Assembly: GCA_029641185.1 (NCBI GenBank)
Contig: JAPWGK010000004.1
Location: 806,001 to 870,000, forward strand
Direction: 5' to 3'
DNA: 64,000 nt
From: Pseudofabraea citricarpa
Lineage: Eukaryota; Ascomycota; Leotiomycetes; Helotiales; Dermateaceae
Shown here: positions 1 through 12,751 of the stretch, in pieces
How the letters are laid out: every line of letters starts with the position of its first letter
Numbering within the stretch: the first letter of the stretch is position 1
Translations under genes and position numbers: made by a program
Notes under the pieces: model-generated
Told to the model about the DNA's origin: nothing
Database searches by the model: none
What the model saw: the letters and a program-made list of their open reading frames with translations, nothing else

Positions 1-2016
1 ATCGTCCACCTCTCACCCGCCCACGCTTCCTATCGATCGATTCAAGTGCATCACAACAACCGAGCATTCGAATCCGCCGATTCCCCTCTTACCAGAACGT
101 CCAAGCCGTGACACCTGCGCCGCAGACGAATACTTCAACACAGGATCATGCGCCTGATACTCAGGTCCCTCGACTCGAACATAATGTATCGACACGGAGG
201 AGGAGTAGTTCAGAGCCCCAGCGCTTACACTTGAATTCGCCAGAGTTCCGTGCACGAGGGTTGTCAACAGTGGCATCTCAATCGCACATGCCCAACATCG
301 CAGAGGGTATCACTTCTACTGCCAACCTTGGACAAATACCAGCATCACAAGCACAACAAATCCCACTGAGGAAATCACGCACGCGGCTTTTTCGGACGCC
401 GACACACCCAAACCCTACGGAAGAAGAGATTCGGCAGAGCGAGTATGAGTCGAACCTTGTCGATGTCCTGGATCTCGTTGGTACGTCAATTGACAAATCG
501 GAGGGGCAATTTGTACAGAAGCTAATGCGCAGCAGATCCTGAAATCTCGACTTTGAATACCCTCACTAATGTACAAAACTCCCTCTTCGTGCCACAACTT
601 GGTTGGCTTGTGAATCGAAGACCTACATACACACTCACTCGACGAGAGCAGGAACTCCCGTTACCTCCACCTCCACCAGAAGTCCCGCCGCGCACGGAAG
701 ACGAGACTGAGGATGAAAGACGAAGTCGATTAGAGAGAAGTACAACACTTGATTCAATTACATCAAGGCCAGACGATCATCATTACGCTGTACTACCACA
801 TGGAATTGCGCTGGAAGGATGGAGTGCTGAGGATCGGCAAGAACTGAACGACCATGTGCGACACATGCTTCATTCTAGGAGATCGCGATTCAAGCGAAGT
901 ATGAAAGGGTTTGGACAATACGTTTCGAAGCGTAAGTTGTAATTCAGGTACCATGCAAGGATGCTCAACTAATGTACCTGCAGCTCTTGGATTTTTCGTG
1001 ACATTATACGCTACTCTGATTACACTCTTTGGTCTTGCGTGGGTTCTGTTTTTGATTGGTAAGTGGAATGCGACGCATCTGAGAAAATGAATCAAGTACT
1101 AACATCTTTTGTAGGCTGGGTCAATGTTGGAGGCAAACAGGAATATCTTATCAATATTATTGACAACATTATGGTTGCTCTCTTCGCCATCATGGGAGAT
1201 GGTTTAGCTCCCTTCCGAGCTGTTGATACATACCATATGTGCTTCATTGCCCACTATCACCACTTGACCTGGAGATTACGGAAGGAACAAGAACTTCCTA
1301 AACTACAGAATCCCAATGATCTGCCTCCGCTTCAAGAAACAGATGTAGAAGTTGGCGCTAAGGACGACGAATATTCTGTACTCAACGCTAGACAACAGAA
1401 ACGTCTGGTTCACCACCAGAACAAGTTTGCTCGATCACACACTTTCTACAAGCCCCACGAAACTACAACCCATCACGCATTCCCTCTTCGACTTTTAGTT
1501 GCTATTGTGTGCTTGCTAGACTGCCATTCTTTTCTCCAGATTGCCCTAGGAACTTGCACTTGGGCTATATCATACCATGTACGACCATTTGCTCTCACGA
1601 CTGTCATTCTTTGTTGCTCCATTACAGTCAACATCACCGCGGGTGTGCTGATTATGATTGGTGATCGACGGACACGGAAGAAGGATGTGCTTGAAAAAAT
1701 GCACAAGCAAGAATTGACAGCTGAAGCGATGGAGAAAGTGAAGAGGAAGCGAGAGAAAGAAAGAGAACGAAGTCGCATGCTTGACGAACCAGTACCTCCA
1801 CCTCTCAGCCCAGAGACGAGCAAGCCACTTCCTGGCAGCCCCGAGAACGAGAAGTTAGAACCTTTATTTATACCCAGATCCCCAACAAGCCCTAGATCAC
1901 CAACGAGTCCGGTATCAAGGAAGCCCCTCCCTCTATCAAAGGAGATAGATGATGAAAAGATTCGTCCGATGTCTATGAGCCCCACGTCACCAATCTCTTC
2001 CAAGACGAAGTTTTAG
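1..2016 (+). CDS. DUF2985 integral membrane protein, 5' partial
   Basis: The frame is open from the window edge (first full codon at 3), so the start lies upstream. Exons are 3-480, 536-931, 984-1058 and 1115-2016. They sum to 1851 nt, giving 616 visible residues, and each intron (52-56 nt) has a GT donor, a CTAAT/CTAAC-like branch site and an AG acceptor. The N-terminal half is Ser/Pro/Arg-rich and looks disordered. It is followed by a hydrophobic segment spanning the second and third introns (LGFFVTLYATLITLFGLAW) and a GGKQEY..NIIDNIMVALFAIMGDGLAPFRAVDTY-type block typical of DUF2985. Two more membrane segments follow (FPLRLLVAIVCLLD; TTVILCCSITVNITAGVLIMIG). The tail is charged, then rich in SPTSP motifs. 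The family is fungal and functionally uncharacterised. I assign the family from the conserved central block and give no function. Confidence 0.85.
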
Positions 2017-2572
2017 ATAGATATGACCACTTATACAACTTTAAATTAATAACTGTACTTTTTTGTATATTCGTATGCTTCGCTTTAGGAGAGGAAATAT
2101 TAGGATACCAGACCAGGCAGAAATTCTTCTGTCGTCTTTTTCTACTGGACATCTTTTATTCTAAGAACCGTGAATGCTGGCTGTACTTGTGAGGTCTAAA
2201 TGATTTACGGAACGTGGGATGTATGGAGTAACTGGGTTATAAAGCCGGTTTGGTGGAAAGGGTGTTGAAATCTTGTTGATCGCTCCCATCGCTTAGCAAT
2301 AAGTTCTCTAGTCACACCTCGATTCTTGTCGCTTACTTTAAATTAGCGTGGTACGCTTATACTTGCTGAGGCCTATTAAGCAGGAAAAGCTTTTATATAT
2401 ATCACATCTCAAGGTGCTTCTTTTATCAAATGTACGGTCAGTGAAGCGAAACTTCATGCGTGCATGTCTCTTTTGAAGTATGTGTGAAAGTATATATATA
2501 CAGGTGAAAATAGATGTCTGCCTGCGAAGAGAATCGACCTCTTCGTTCCTCGTTTCGGAATGGCCCAGGCTC
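2017..2572. other. Intergenic, convergent 3' ends
   Basis: This stretch separates the 3' ends of the DUF2985 gene and the GH12 gene. It is A+T-richer than the coding sequence, with short TA runs near 2390-2400 and 2490-2500. I see no further gene. Confidence 0.6.
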
Positions 2573-3590
2573 CTAGGCCAGGTCGATCTGCAATGCCAGC
2601 GTAGCATTCATGACGGCGTTGCCGTAGAAGAACTCGGTTCTGGTTTTCATGTTAGCATCATGACTGCCGCCCTTAACAACGAAAGAAGCAAAGAAGAAAG
2701 GAAAAAGAAAAGGGCGAAGAAAACTCACCCAGCATTCCCAACATTGACATAGGTCCCCTCAGCAAACCTGCCCAGCTTACTGAGCGCCAACAGCCAATCC
2801 TTCAAGTCGCCCTCAAAGGTGCCCTGGAACTGCGTCTTGGGCAGCAGCGAGCTGACGGTGATGCCGGTATCCTCATTAACGTCCTCGTACAGATCCCAGT
2901 CGGTACCGAACAGGTCGGAAATCGTGGCCGTGGGCCCTCCGACCCAGCCGATTGGGAGCTGTCCGCCTTCGTACTGCAGCCACAGCATCAGCTCCCTCGA
3001 CGAGGACGACGTCGAGTCTCCCTTCGCGTCGTTGGTCATGAAGTCGTAGCACACGTTGCCCTTGAATGCCGTCGTGTTGGTCCGCGTCCAGGTGTAGCTC
3101 GTCGGGATGGACGAGATACTCGATAGTGGGACTTCGAGGTTCTGCGTCAGGCCTACGAAGGAGTAGCCTTTTGGTACGTTATCCCTATTTCTTTCATTAG
3201 ACTTTCATTCTGACCCATTTCCTCTTCTGTTCCTTTCTCTTTCGTTTTTTTCTCTTTTCAACAGGGAGATGTGGGAATGACGAACGTGCTCTTCACATAT
3301 TCGATATCCGTCGTGCTGGACCACACGATCTCCTGCACCCCCGCAGCAGACGTCAGCATGCTCGAGTAGTACGTGCACTGGCTCCCGACGATCAGCGCCG
3401 CGTTGTACAGCATGTTGTAGACGATCCAGGGCGAGTCTCGCAGGATCACGTAGTTGTAGTCGCCGCAGAGGTTTACCGATGTCTGGGCCGTGACTTCTTG
3501 CGGTCTGGGTGCCGGTGTGGGGGATGCGAGGATGAGGGATGGTATGGTGGCGAGTGCCATGAAGGCCGTGGTGGGGATCGAGGAACGCAT
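2573..3590 (-). CDS. Secreted GH12 endoglucanase / xyloglucanase-like
   Basis: Exons are 3286-3590, 2729-3184 and 2573-2639, giving 828 nt and 275 aa. The start is the Met followed by SSIPTTAFMALATIPSLILA. That is a signal peptide, so the longer upstream frame reading is rejected. After a short Pro-rich linker comes a GH12 jelly-roll pattern: VNLCGDYNYVI, a GSQCTYY motif, SIPTSYTWT and CYDFM. ELMLWLQYEGG holds the expected nucleophile Glu. GTEFFYGNA, created exactly by splicing the last intron, holds the expected acid/base Glu. Intron 1 uses an unusual GTTCGT donor (3185-3285). It is the only donor there whose phase matches the acceptor. GH12 enzymes cut beta-1,4-glucan or xyloglucan outside the cell; which substrate this one prefers cannot be told. 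Both catalytic Glu are present, so it is probably active. Confidence 0.9.
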
Positions 3591-4351
3591 TCTTGGTTTC
3601 TTGGACTGAGATGGAAAAAACGAGTGTGTGTGAGTTGGAAGGCTCTCAGAGTCAAGAAAGGGAAAGAAGAGAAGGTGGTGAAAAGTGAGACGAGGTATGG
3701 AAATTGGGATCACGAGAGGTGAAATATACTTGTCACGATCCAAGATGTCGATGGGGAAAAACAAATCTCCGGTACTTGGACGCCATGCACGGCAGATCAG
3801 CTCGATCCTTAATTAAGTTTAGAGCACGGCGGAGATCAACTGTTGTTTAGGTGATGTTTTGGCGGAGATTGTTGTCGTTGTGAGGGAGGGGTTGTTGTAT
3901 CTATTTGAAACGGGGCTTCTAAGCGAGGAGATGGCTAGATGGCAGTGGAGTTTGGAGGTCGAAAGGGGAAGCGAGGATGGATAGGGGGTTTGGCGAGGTG
4001 GTGAGCTCTTTTGCTTTGAGTTTGGATTAGGTTTGGAGGCTCTTGGGGCAGTTGGCTGAATTTATGAGTGGCGTATGAATACTAAAAAATCTCCCAGATG
4101 GATAAAATAGCGAAGTATTTAAGAAACCTCTCAGATTTCAAGTAGCTAACAATTTGTCATGAAATTCAGGTTAGACCACATAGAAAAACATCCATAATAG
4201 ATTCATCATACGTTGAAATAATAACAAATTAGCACCAGGTCAAAAGCAAACAGCGCCAGAAAAAGAAAAAAAAAACGAAGACAAGTCAGAAAATAAAAGC
4301 CAAACTTGCAGTACCAATCAGGTCGAGGAAAACAAACAAGAAAAGAAATTC
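3591..4351. other. Intergenic, promoter side of the GH12 gene
   Basis: It holds the 5' flank of the GH12 gene and the 3' flank of the ankyrin gene. There is a purine-rich A run around 4260-4276. I see no gene or clear element. Confidence 0.5.
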
Positions 4352-7300
4352 TCAGGTCGTGGTTTTATCATCCTTGTCGTCTTCAATGTCCTCTGGAGCA
4401 TCTTCCCACTCCTCCTCATTCTCGCTACCACTTTCCTCGCTCGCCTCTTCCTCTTCAATCTGTCTGTTGTCTACAATTTCGACATCGCTGTCTAGCACCA
4501 CCCCTATGTCGGTTATTGCTTTGGCGTACTCTTTGTCCACAGCTTCTGACCTCCTCGAGTGGACTTCATCTAAGAATGAGAGAAGAAAATCTGTAAATTC
4601 GCCATCGTATTCTGACCACCGCTGTCGAGCCTCCTCGCATAATTTATCCAGTTCGATATACAGATCTTTTTCTTCTTCGTATATCTCGTTAACTTCTTCC
4701 ATCGAAGGACGAATTTTAGGTGGCTGAGGTAAATCCCTCGTAAAGAGATAGTAAGAAATCATCCACCACCGAGATTGAATACAACAGGTGTGTGTGATTT
4801 GTAGTTCCTGGAGCAATGCAAGTCGACAGATTCCCTCGTAGTCATTTTGAGTAGGGCTACCAGAATATAGTGTTTCGAAGCTCCATTTGAGGCAAGAATT
4901 CAGAGCATCCCTGTAGTACTGGCCACATATCGGGGGTGAGGAGACAATAGAGGCTTTCGTGACCTTTGAAAGATATTCATGGTCATTGCAGTAGTTACAA
5001 GCTCTTACAGCTTGTAGATTGGCGAATGAATATATAAGAAGCACTTTTATACAGATATCCTTAACTGAGCATCCAGCTGGACAGCATGGGGCCGTGCATT
5101 CATCCTTTTTATCCTCAGTGCCGTCCACAGAGTAGAGAACTTTATTATTTTTAGTATCCAGAAGAGAATAATCAGAGCTGCTAAAGTGTTTTCGTGGGTG
5201 CACAATATGTAAGTACCAAATTCTGTTCCACGAGACTGTGGCTACGGCAGCGCTAAGAGCATGGGCTTCCGTCGTTCCCAATTGAACCCACACGCTGGAA
5301 GCCTTGGCACCTTTCGAAACTAGCCATTTGAGCATTGGAAAGTATTCTCCTATCTCATTTTTGGTCCAGCTTAGAAAAGTGAATCTTACGACAATTCTTT
5401 CGAACGGAGTTATCGCCGAATAACCTTTACCTTCTAGTATGGTATCCAGATCTCGGAAACCGATCATGTATAATAAAATCATATGCCTCAGCTTAAGATC
5501 AATAGTATGGAATACAGACATTTTGGGAGGGAACACTTCAAGAGCTACAGGAACATCCACACCCATATTCTTCAGAGCCCAGAAAACATCATATGAGCAT
5601 GAATCAAGTAATGCTTGATTTGATCCAGCGAGGCTTTTGTATTCAGCTTGAGAGAGAAACATTTTAGCAAGGTGTTCGAGACGCCTACGCCGGTCAGCTA
5701 ATGCATGGCTTAGGCTAATGAAGATGGGCATTGAACGGGGCGAATAATCAAGCGTTGAAATTGGAGCCTCGTGTATCAGAAGCATCTCCAATGTCTCAAG
5801 ACATCCAAATTTTATTACATAATCCAGAGGGGATTCATCCCGGATATCACGCTGGTTGACATCAGCACCAGCTTGCAAAAGGTAATCTGTACCCCATGGC
5901 CAGTCATATGCTAGGTGAAGTGGAGTTTGTCCCAAAGTGTTTTTCTGGTTGATTGAATCTGGTCTTTTTAGAAGGGCTCTCTCGACCTCTGTCTTTGATT
6001 TTATGAAGATTGCTGAAGCGAGAGAGCTGCAATCATAAGCTGTGATTTTCAGATATTAGAATACTCGAACCAGACTTATGACAGTCCAGTGATAGACTTT
6101 TGGGGGGGGATAAGCAACTGACTCTCGTTGAAATCCAGGTTAGGGAAAGACTTTTGTATTCTTAGAATATCTAGCGGGTCGAAATAGGATGGAAATCTCA
6201 ATTCGGAAGAATCCACGAAAAGTTGAGCTGTCTGAAACTCGGGCAGAATGTTGTAGCGCGTAGACTCGGTGTTATGGAGTGACAATATTGATCCAGATAA
6301 ACCATGCTGCCTATCATGCGGACAACGGTTATTTAATGCTGTGCAACTGAGATTCTCGAACCACACTTACTTGTCTGTTAGAGGTACGCCAAAATGAGCC
6401 AAAGAAGTTATACAAGACTTCCGGATCTTCCAGAACTCTAGCTCATATCGAAGCCTGTCGTCAAAGTGATCTGATAACCACTGATGAATTATCTTAAGAT
6501 TATCAGGTAGCTATCAATAGTTGTCATGGAAATCTTACCATGATATAGGATTGGCCATAAATATTAACATCCTTAGGTGAGGCCTCCCCTCGCTTGATCA
6601 TGTCTTGGAGTTTACTGAATTTTTCAATAATATATCCAAGACACTGGCTTATAGATAGTGTACCGATGTAATACGCTTGTACCTCGGTAATTTTGAAGAG
6701 CTGGAATGAAGGACAGTCATCTCTGATAACAGTTTGGAGGCTCAAATTTGGTGCTATAGATAAACCGCCAGCCCCATAAGTCAATGTTACAGATATTGAC
6801 AACGCTTTCCATAGTAAGTTGCTCATGTAGTGACTCCCAAAATTTACAGATTTTGATCTAGAAGCTAACGTAGCGTGGTAGTAAGGGCAGGTTTTAGAGT
6901 GGTCACTAGAGCTTTTGGTGGTTATGTGAATGTTTTGCCACTGAAACAAGCTCTTAGTTGATTCATACCGCCTACGAGAGGGACAAGTACAAATTTGCCA
7001 CAAATATCCACCGGCGCTTCGAATTTGTGAGGCTATTTCCGTAATCTCAGTTTCTCGATTTGACCCCTCTAGGCATTCCTCGAGGTAACTGGGCTTACTA
7101 ATGCACCGCTGCAATTCCAAGTTTCTCATCTCCTGTATCAAATCGTAAGCGTATGTAGATCAGCAATAGTGATCACGTACCGCAGTCATTCTGTTGCTTT
7201 TCGCAAAGTTGCGGGCACCACTGTATCGTGGGAGTCGAGGTGGAAGAGTAGGCCCATTAGGAGGTTCGCGAGAAAGTATTAAAGCGACATCGGAAGACAA

Positions 7301-8195
7301 ATTAGCAAGCTCATGATGAATAATAGGTAATAATTCAAGGCTTGGATTCGCAATTTGCGTATTCTGGTTCAGAATTTCTATCGCCTCTATTGTGCTTTGG
7401 GTATGAGCTTGTATCATAGATACTCCATTGGTTATTTCTGGCAAGTGTTGATTGATCTTTTCGATTCCAAGGCCAACTGATTCAAATTTCTGGGTGGCTT
7501 TGTTGAAGTTGCTTTCCGAATCCTTGAAACCAAGCACCATTATCTTCTCATGGCGGTTCAGGGTTCCTGGTAATGTGCCGTTAAGATTTTCTGTGATTAT
7601 ACGGATGTTAGCCAAGGTTTCGTTCATGACTAGGCTGGTAGCATCTGATATTTCTTGCTTGTTGAGGATGGATGTTATTTTTCCATCGACGTTCTTCAAG
7701 TTTTCCCTTTAAATGATGTTAGTATCGTTCCAGATAATATGTATGTGTTAATACCCACATTTTAAATACATCTAGAGCAAGACCCAAGTTTGCACGCAAT
7801 TGAAGTCCATTAGTTTCAAGCTTTGCGATGGTACTAATCTTGAAAGGATACAACGCTCGATGTCTGAAAGCCTGGAACTTTCGTTGTTGGCCTCCCGGCA
7901 CCACTGTCCCCTCAATGATGTCCAGCTCTTGCTCCAAGCTTTTAATGTTATTGGCACAGTTTTCCATCGCTGAACTTATATGCTGCATCATAATTGTCGA
8001 GATTTGCGACCCGCTTAGAGATGACTCCAAGCTTTGCAGAATCCCGGAAAGATTTTCAAATTGAAGCTGAGCCTTCTTGATATCTTCCGGGCATTCCTTC
8101 CAGGTACTGTAATATTGAACAATCCCTTGGCATAATGTGATGCCTAAAGACAAGAAACCAGCGCCACTGGCTGCTATAGACAAAGGATCTGCCAT
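4352..8195 (-). CDS. HeLo-like N-terminal domain / ankyrin-repeat protein
   Basis: Exons are 7759-8195, 7181-7706, 6539-7132, 6371-6480, about 6083-6310 and 4352 to about 6026. The fifth intron is ambiguous: GTCAGT at 6122 with the acceptor at 6040 gives 1180 aa, while GTCATA at 6082 with the acceptor at 6027 gives 1189 aa. Residues 1-140 (MADPLSIAASGAGFLSLGITL...) match the fungal N-terminal Helo_like_N domain of STAND and ankyrin proteins. HeLo-type domains are membrane-targeting cell-death effectors in fungal incompatibility. A coiled region follows, then a middle module with clustered Cys/His (ICTCPSRRR, KTCPYYH). Ankyrin repeats come next (LGQTPLHLAYD, AGADVNQRDIRDESPLDYV), then a second Cys cluster (CTAPCCPAGC, CNYCNDHEY) and a very acidic tail. 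There is no NB-ARC or NACHT P-loop. It may be a sensor or effector of the fungal NLR-like network; that role is inferred. Confidence 0.8.
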
Positions 8196-8988
8196 CCTGC
8201 ACACCACAACTTGCGTTTGTGTTGTTCTCTGATCCGTCTGTGCGAGTAGTTTCTCGAACTTTCTGGTTTTGCTGATCGCAATTTGATATTCAATCGGCTG
8301 CCCGTCGCGGATGAAGGGAGGAGATGTGTCGGCGGTCGAGAAGAAATGGGTATGAGAGACGAACTAGGTCCGATGTTGAGTAAGAGCGATCGCTAACCGT
8401 ATGGTGGATCGGGTAAGTTTGTGGATAACTGTAGCTTTTGATGGAGGGTTTTTTGAATTGGATGATCGAATATGTTCGCGGGGTAACAGCAGAAAATAGA
8501 AGGGTTTCACGCAGCCTTGCGAACTTCTAGAAATGGAGAGAATCCGCGCCTAAAATTAGTTGCCAATGAATGATGATAGACGTGCCTGCGCTTACAGAGG
8601 TAGCACAAGCTACACGTGATGAGGCTCAGTAACTTACCCATGTAACTGGGATCAGGTACTTTCTCGAGCTGTGTACAGGAGGGCTTATATGTTCTAGGAG
8701 TTTTTAAGAAAACATGGTGTCTCATTTTGATGACTTATTACCTCGGTGGATAGTTAAATAGGCCTTTTTAAACTTAGCTTTGTGTATCTTATTGTGTAAG
8801 TGACTGTTCTTAAGTACTATGATGTCCAGAAGATTGATCTTAAGATAATAAGATCGCCTTTTCATGCTTGAAAGAGATAGAAAGGAACTATCGAAATTAC
8901 CGAACCATGAAATGCCTCCATAATGTTTGCGACACTGCCTTGGGAAATGAATCTTTTACGGTCAAGTTAGGTCTCCCCTTCCAGACTT
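8196..8988. other. Intergenic between ankyrin gene promoter and monooxygenase 3' end
   Basis: It includes the 5' flank of the HeLo-like/ankyrin gene. Short open frames here (for example 8507-8725) lack coding features. No gene is called. Confidence 0.5.
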
Positions 8989-11584
8989 TTACAGAACAGC
9001 CCATTTTGTTCCAGCCATAACTTCTTCCCTCCATGCCCAACCAAGAGCCATGGCAGCACCGGGACCAAAGAGGAGCGTGGCAACCCCTAGAACACCCACA
9101 ATTTTATGCCATCCAGCATCGAGTTTTCCAGCAGCCTTCAAATCCTTGAAGTGTAGAAGTTGCCAAAATAGCCCAGATCCGAAAGTGAAAAGTTGATCGT
9201 ACCTCAAGAATCTTCCAAATCCCTGAATAACGGACCCAATAGCGCCGTATGGAGAAGATATATCGCTGAAGAAGATTTCAGACATGGGAAGTGGAGATGT
9301 CAAGTGAATGTAGACGTATGTTAGTGCCGATAGCAATCCACCGACGATATACGCAAATCGAAGCGTAGAAAGGTTGTAATTGCTGATCGCTTTCGGATCA
9401 AGATGATCGGCAGTTTTTGAACCGTGAAAAACGTATGACAAAACAAGAGTCCAGATCGGGAAGGTTTGCCAGACTGCGTTGACTATTTGTCGATTATCAA
9501 CAGAGAGAAGCGTAGAGTACATGGCGAAAGTCGGGATAACATATCCCAAGACTACCGATATGATAATCGCTTTGACAGCTTGTACCGGAACAATCCGGTT
9601 TCCGGCAGCGTGGTAATTTTCTTGGGGACTTTGAACATAGTGAAAAAAGAAGTATAATGGCGAAAAGATCCCGATACCTTTCCATTGGTAAATGCATTCC
9701 AGAACAGATCGGAAGATTGACGTCAAGGTCATGAAGTTGCCGATGCGAGCACTCTCAATTGCCCAGATTACCTGAATAGGTATAAGATCAGCCATGAATG
9801 CCATCATCTGATATCGGTGAGCTTGATCCATGCTGGCTATTGATGGTGTAAATGCAAGAACATATCCTTTGAGGAGCCCATCAACTTTCGGTAGGCCATA
9901 ATAAGTTGATCTGATAGCTGTAGAAGTTCCATTCAGGGAAGGGATGGCACTAGACACATAAGCGGAGACAATAGGTCCTCGTGTTCTCCGGGCGATATCT
10001 CCAAAAATATGCATCACATACAGACTGACTGCTAGCAGTGGTAGAGCATATAGAGCTCGCCATAACTTGTTCTCTTTACAGCCGATTCCAGCGCCTGCTT
10101 TAAATGGTGCATTTCCAGCGAGTGCTTTGGTTGGTTCGGGGAGATATTCGACTCTCATTGCACCTATCATAGTATCTCCCATTTGATCAAGAAGAAGTTC
10201 TCCCATATGTGGGAGAAGATAATTTCCAAGTATCTTATCTTTCAAGGTTTTCATAGCTTCAAGTCTGGTCAAACTGTTGGCAGCATCCGAAATATGGCCG
10301 ACTCGAGTCTGTCGATCTTCTTGATAGCTTTTGAGAGCCACCTGAAGTGCCTCAAGAGGAACCTTCCCTTGAGAACCTTGGAGTTTAATAAGCTGGTTGG
10401 CCAGAGAAGCTGCGCTTTCGATTGCACTATTTCCTCCTTGACCCCTGTAGATAAAGGTATTAGTTGTAAGGACTAGTCTAGAACGGAAGTCTTCCGTACA
10501 TATTTGGTGTCATTTTGTGGATAGAATCCCCAAGGCAGACAAACCGGTCGACTGTCCAGTTTTCATGTTGAGCTTCTTCCAGACACACAAGATGAGAAGT
10601 GATTGTCTCTTTCCAGAGAGCACTAAAATTTACTTCATTGGTTATAAGACGATCCTTGAAACTTTCGACAAACTTTTCCTTGTCTTGTTGACTGAAGCGG
10701 GGAATTTCGTGTTCTTGATAACGTCTATCAAGCTTTTCGAATAGAAACCAGAAGCAACGCCTGTTTTTGCCGAGGATAACAAGGGAAGACCACCCTTCAC
10801 TAAATGTACGATGTGATACAGCGCCAGTCAATTTCGGGACTGGATTTGAGATACCAAAAAGACATCGATATTCAGAAGTCAAGGCTAGAAAGTGTTAGTT
10901 ATTCTATTAAGAATTAAAAAATAAAGGAAACGCTTTTTAGTATCGGTTACAGCAAATGCTTACCTGTTTTGTCCTTCTCAATGGAGTCGTTTCTTCCGAT
11001 GCTGTCAGAGTATTTCCACATCTCTTGTCTAATTGTACTATGAATTCCATCAGCACCAGCAACTATATCACCAGCATAGCTGGTACCGTCTTTGCAATGT
11101 ACGACGACTCCATTCGCAGAGTGATCTACGCGGAGAACTTTGGCTCCCAATTTTATTTTCGAGGGATCGGCAATCTTATCAGCAAGAACTTTGAGAACGA
11201 GTTGCCGATCTAGAAAAGCAACAGGATAACCGAAACTACAATGCTGTCAGTTTTATCCTCTTTATTGTGACACGAAGCTTACCGTTGATGCAGTTTCTCT
11301 GACTGTCTCCCTTCAGATATGACTTTGCCGTCGCGTTTCCAAATTGTTACCTTGTCGAGGGGCACTATGAGTTCATTGATACCATCCCATACTCCAAGCT
11401 GATCCAGTATTCGGGCTCCATTGGGAAGAATTCCTATGGAAGCCCCAACCTGAGGAGCAATTTCTGCGTGAGCTTCGAGAACAACAAAGTCAATCCCACC
11501 TTGTTGGAGACAGTGAGCCAGAGTCAATCCAGCGATCGATCCTCCAACGATTACGACCTTCAGGTCTTTGGTCTTTCCTGCCAT
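8989..11584 (-). CDS. FAD-dependent monooxygenase fused to a C-terminal polytopic membrane domain
   Basis: Exons are 11283-11584, 10964-11235, 10500-10884 and 8989-10444, giving 2415 nt and 804 aa. Residues 1-400 form a group A flavin monooxygenase. [17 protein letters not shown] is the Rossmann FAD loop, [14 protein letters not shown] the DG motif, and [12 protein letters not shown] joined by splicing to MGQGGN the GD motif with the flavin-binding tail. The family includes the PaxM/AusM/Pyr5-type epoxidases of indole-diterpene and meroterpenoid pathways. The last ~350 residues are unlike a normal monooxygenase. They hold about eight hydrophobic helices, including [44 protein letters not shown] and [21 protein letters not shown]. 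This domain could anchor the enzyme or act as a membrane cyclase-like module; I cannot assign it. A Zn2Cys6 regulator diverges from it. No polyketide or terpene synthase is in the window. Confidence 0.85.
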
Positions 11585-12751
11585 GACAAAAAGTTGGTAT
11601 TTTCAGAATCGATAATCGTATGATGAGAGCATAAATATAGACAGAGCAATTGGAATATGAATGTGGAAATCTTTGGAATAGAAGTATTTAGAAGATCTTC
11701 CAGAGAATAAAGGTATAGCTTTAAATAAGTTGAATTCGGATGTTCCGAGGACTGACAGCTTTGATCCACTCTTGTTACGGGTCCGGGACTTGAAATCATC
11801 GTCTTGGTCCGAACGCGTATTGCATGTTCTAGTATTGAGATCGACATGGCATTGTGCAGACAGTAGATACAAAAAATGGAGCATTAACCAAGGTAAATAG
11901 CGTTTATTACTTGTATGTTCATAATATCACTTGGGATAACTTTATGCAGAACCATTTTGTTCAGGTGGTCGGTAAATAAAAGTGTTGACAGCCGTGAAAT
12001 TTGTTGGATTGCATCAAAAACTGCTTGTCGTAATGGAAGGCCAAACACCAGATGATTCGTTTGGAAGGCTTGCCAATCAATCTTGTGCCTCGAAGTGGAT
12101 TCATAAGTGGATGTGGACTGACTCAAGCGACGAAATTCCGTCAGGAATCTCTTAGAACTCCGTTCTGCCGCTCGCTTACCTTAAAACTCCGCTGTATCAT
12201 ACCAAGTTAGAATCGCAGGGATTTACGAACGCATGACAGAAGCTCCGAATATACTTGCTATTGATCACCTGTAGTTGAATTATAATCTAAAATCATTTAC
12301 CAAAAAGAAAGATGCCAGGGACTTAAGGTGAAAACCAAATTAGGAGCATTTGTAATAGTCTCGCTTGTCCTTTATAGGAAAAGCTTCATGCTTCCCTCGG
12401 TTGAACATGTTCAGAAGAGATGGTTTTAGAATAGAATTTCGCAGGAGAACTCTATTAGATGCAAGATACACTTCTGTTTGAAACTCAAGACCCGAAAAGC
12501 AAGATGTTGCGCCATTCGGGCATGAGTGCCCATTTAAAGTTTTGGAATTAAGGTTGCCGTCGGGCGGGAGCGGGCCTCGGCGCCACACCGCACTCGAGTC
12601 CCGAAGTTAGAGATTTCTCTTAAAACTCCGAGCTCCCAAAACTCCTAAAACTGCGACAAATTCCAGAGACACACTCCTCTGGATGACCGGCAAATCCAAA
12701 TCAGGAACGATCTTAGATCTAGGAGAATAGCTAGACACTGGCAGATACAAG
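11585..12751. promoter_or_regulatory. Divergent intergenic region between monooxygenase and Zn2Cys6 regulator
   Basis: This 1.17-kb space holds the promoters of both genes. A conspicuous G+C-rich island lies at about 12555-12590, with several CGG/CCG triplets. CGG is the half-site type bound by Zn2Cys6 proteins, but I see no clean spaced pair. A minus-strand frame at 11884-12126 (80 codons) is open but resembles no family I know. No gene is called. Confidence 0.4.

Noticed and set aside
4359..4727. Ser-rich plus-strand frame at the 3' end of the ankyrin gene
   Set aside because: It is the complement of the acidic Asp/Glu tail and has no independent support.
11884..12126. 80-codon minus-strand frame between monooxygenase and regulator
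   Set aside because: It has no recognisable domain, no splice partners in frame and lies in a promoter region. It is left as non-coding.
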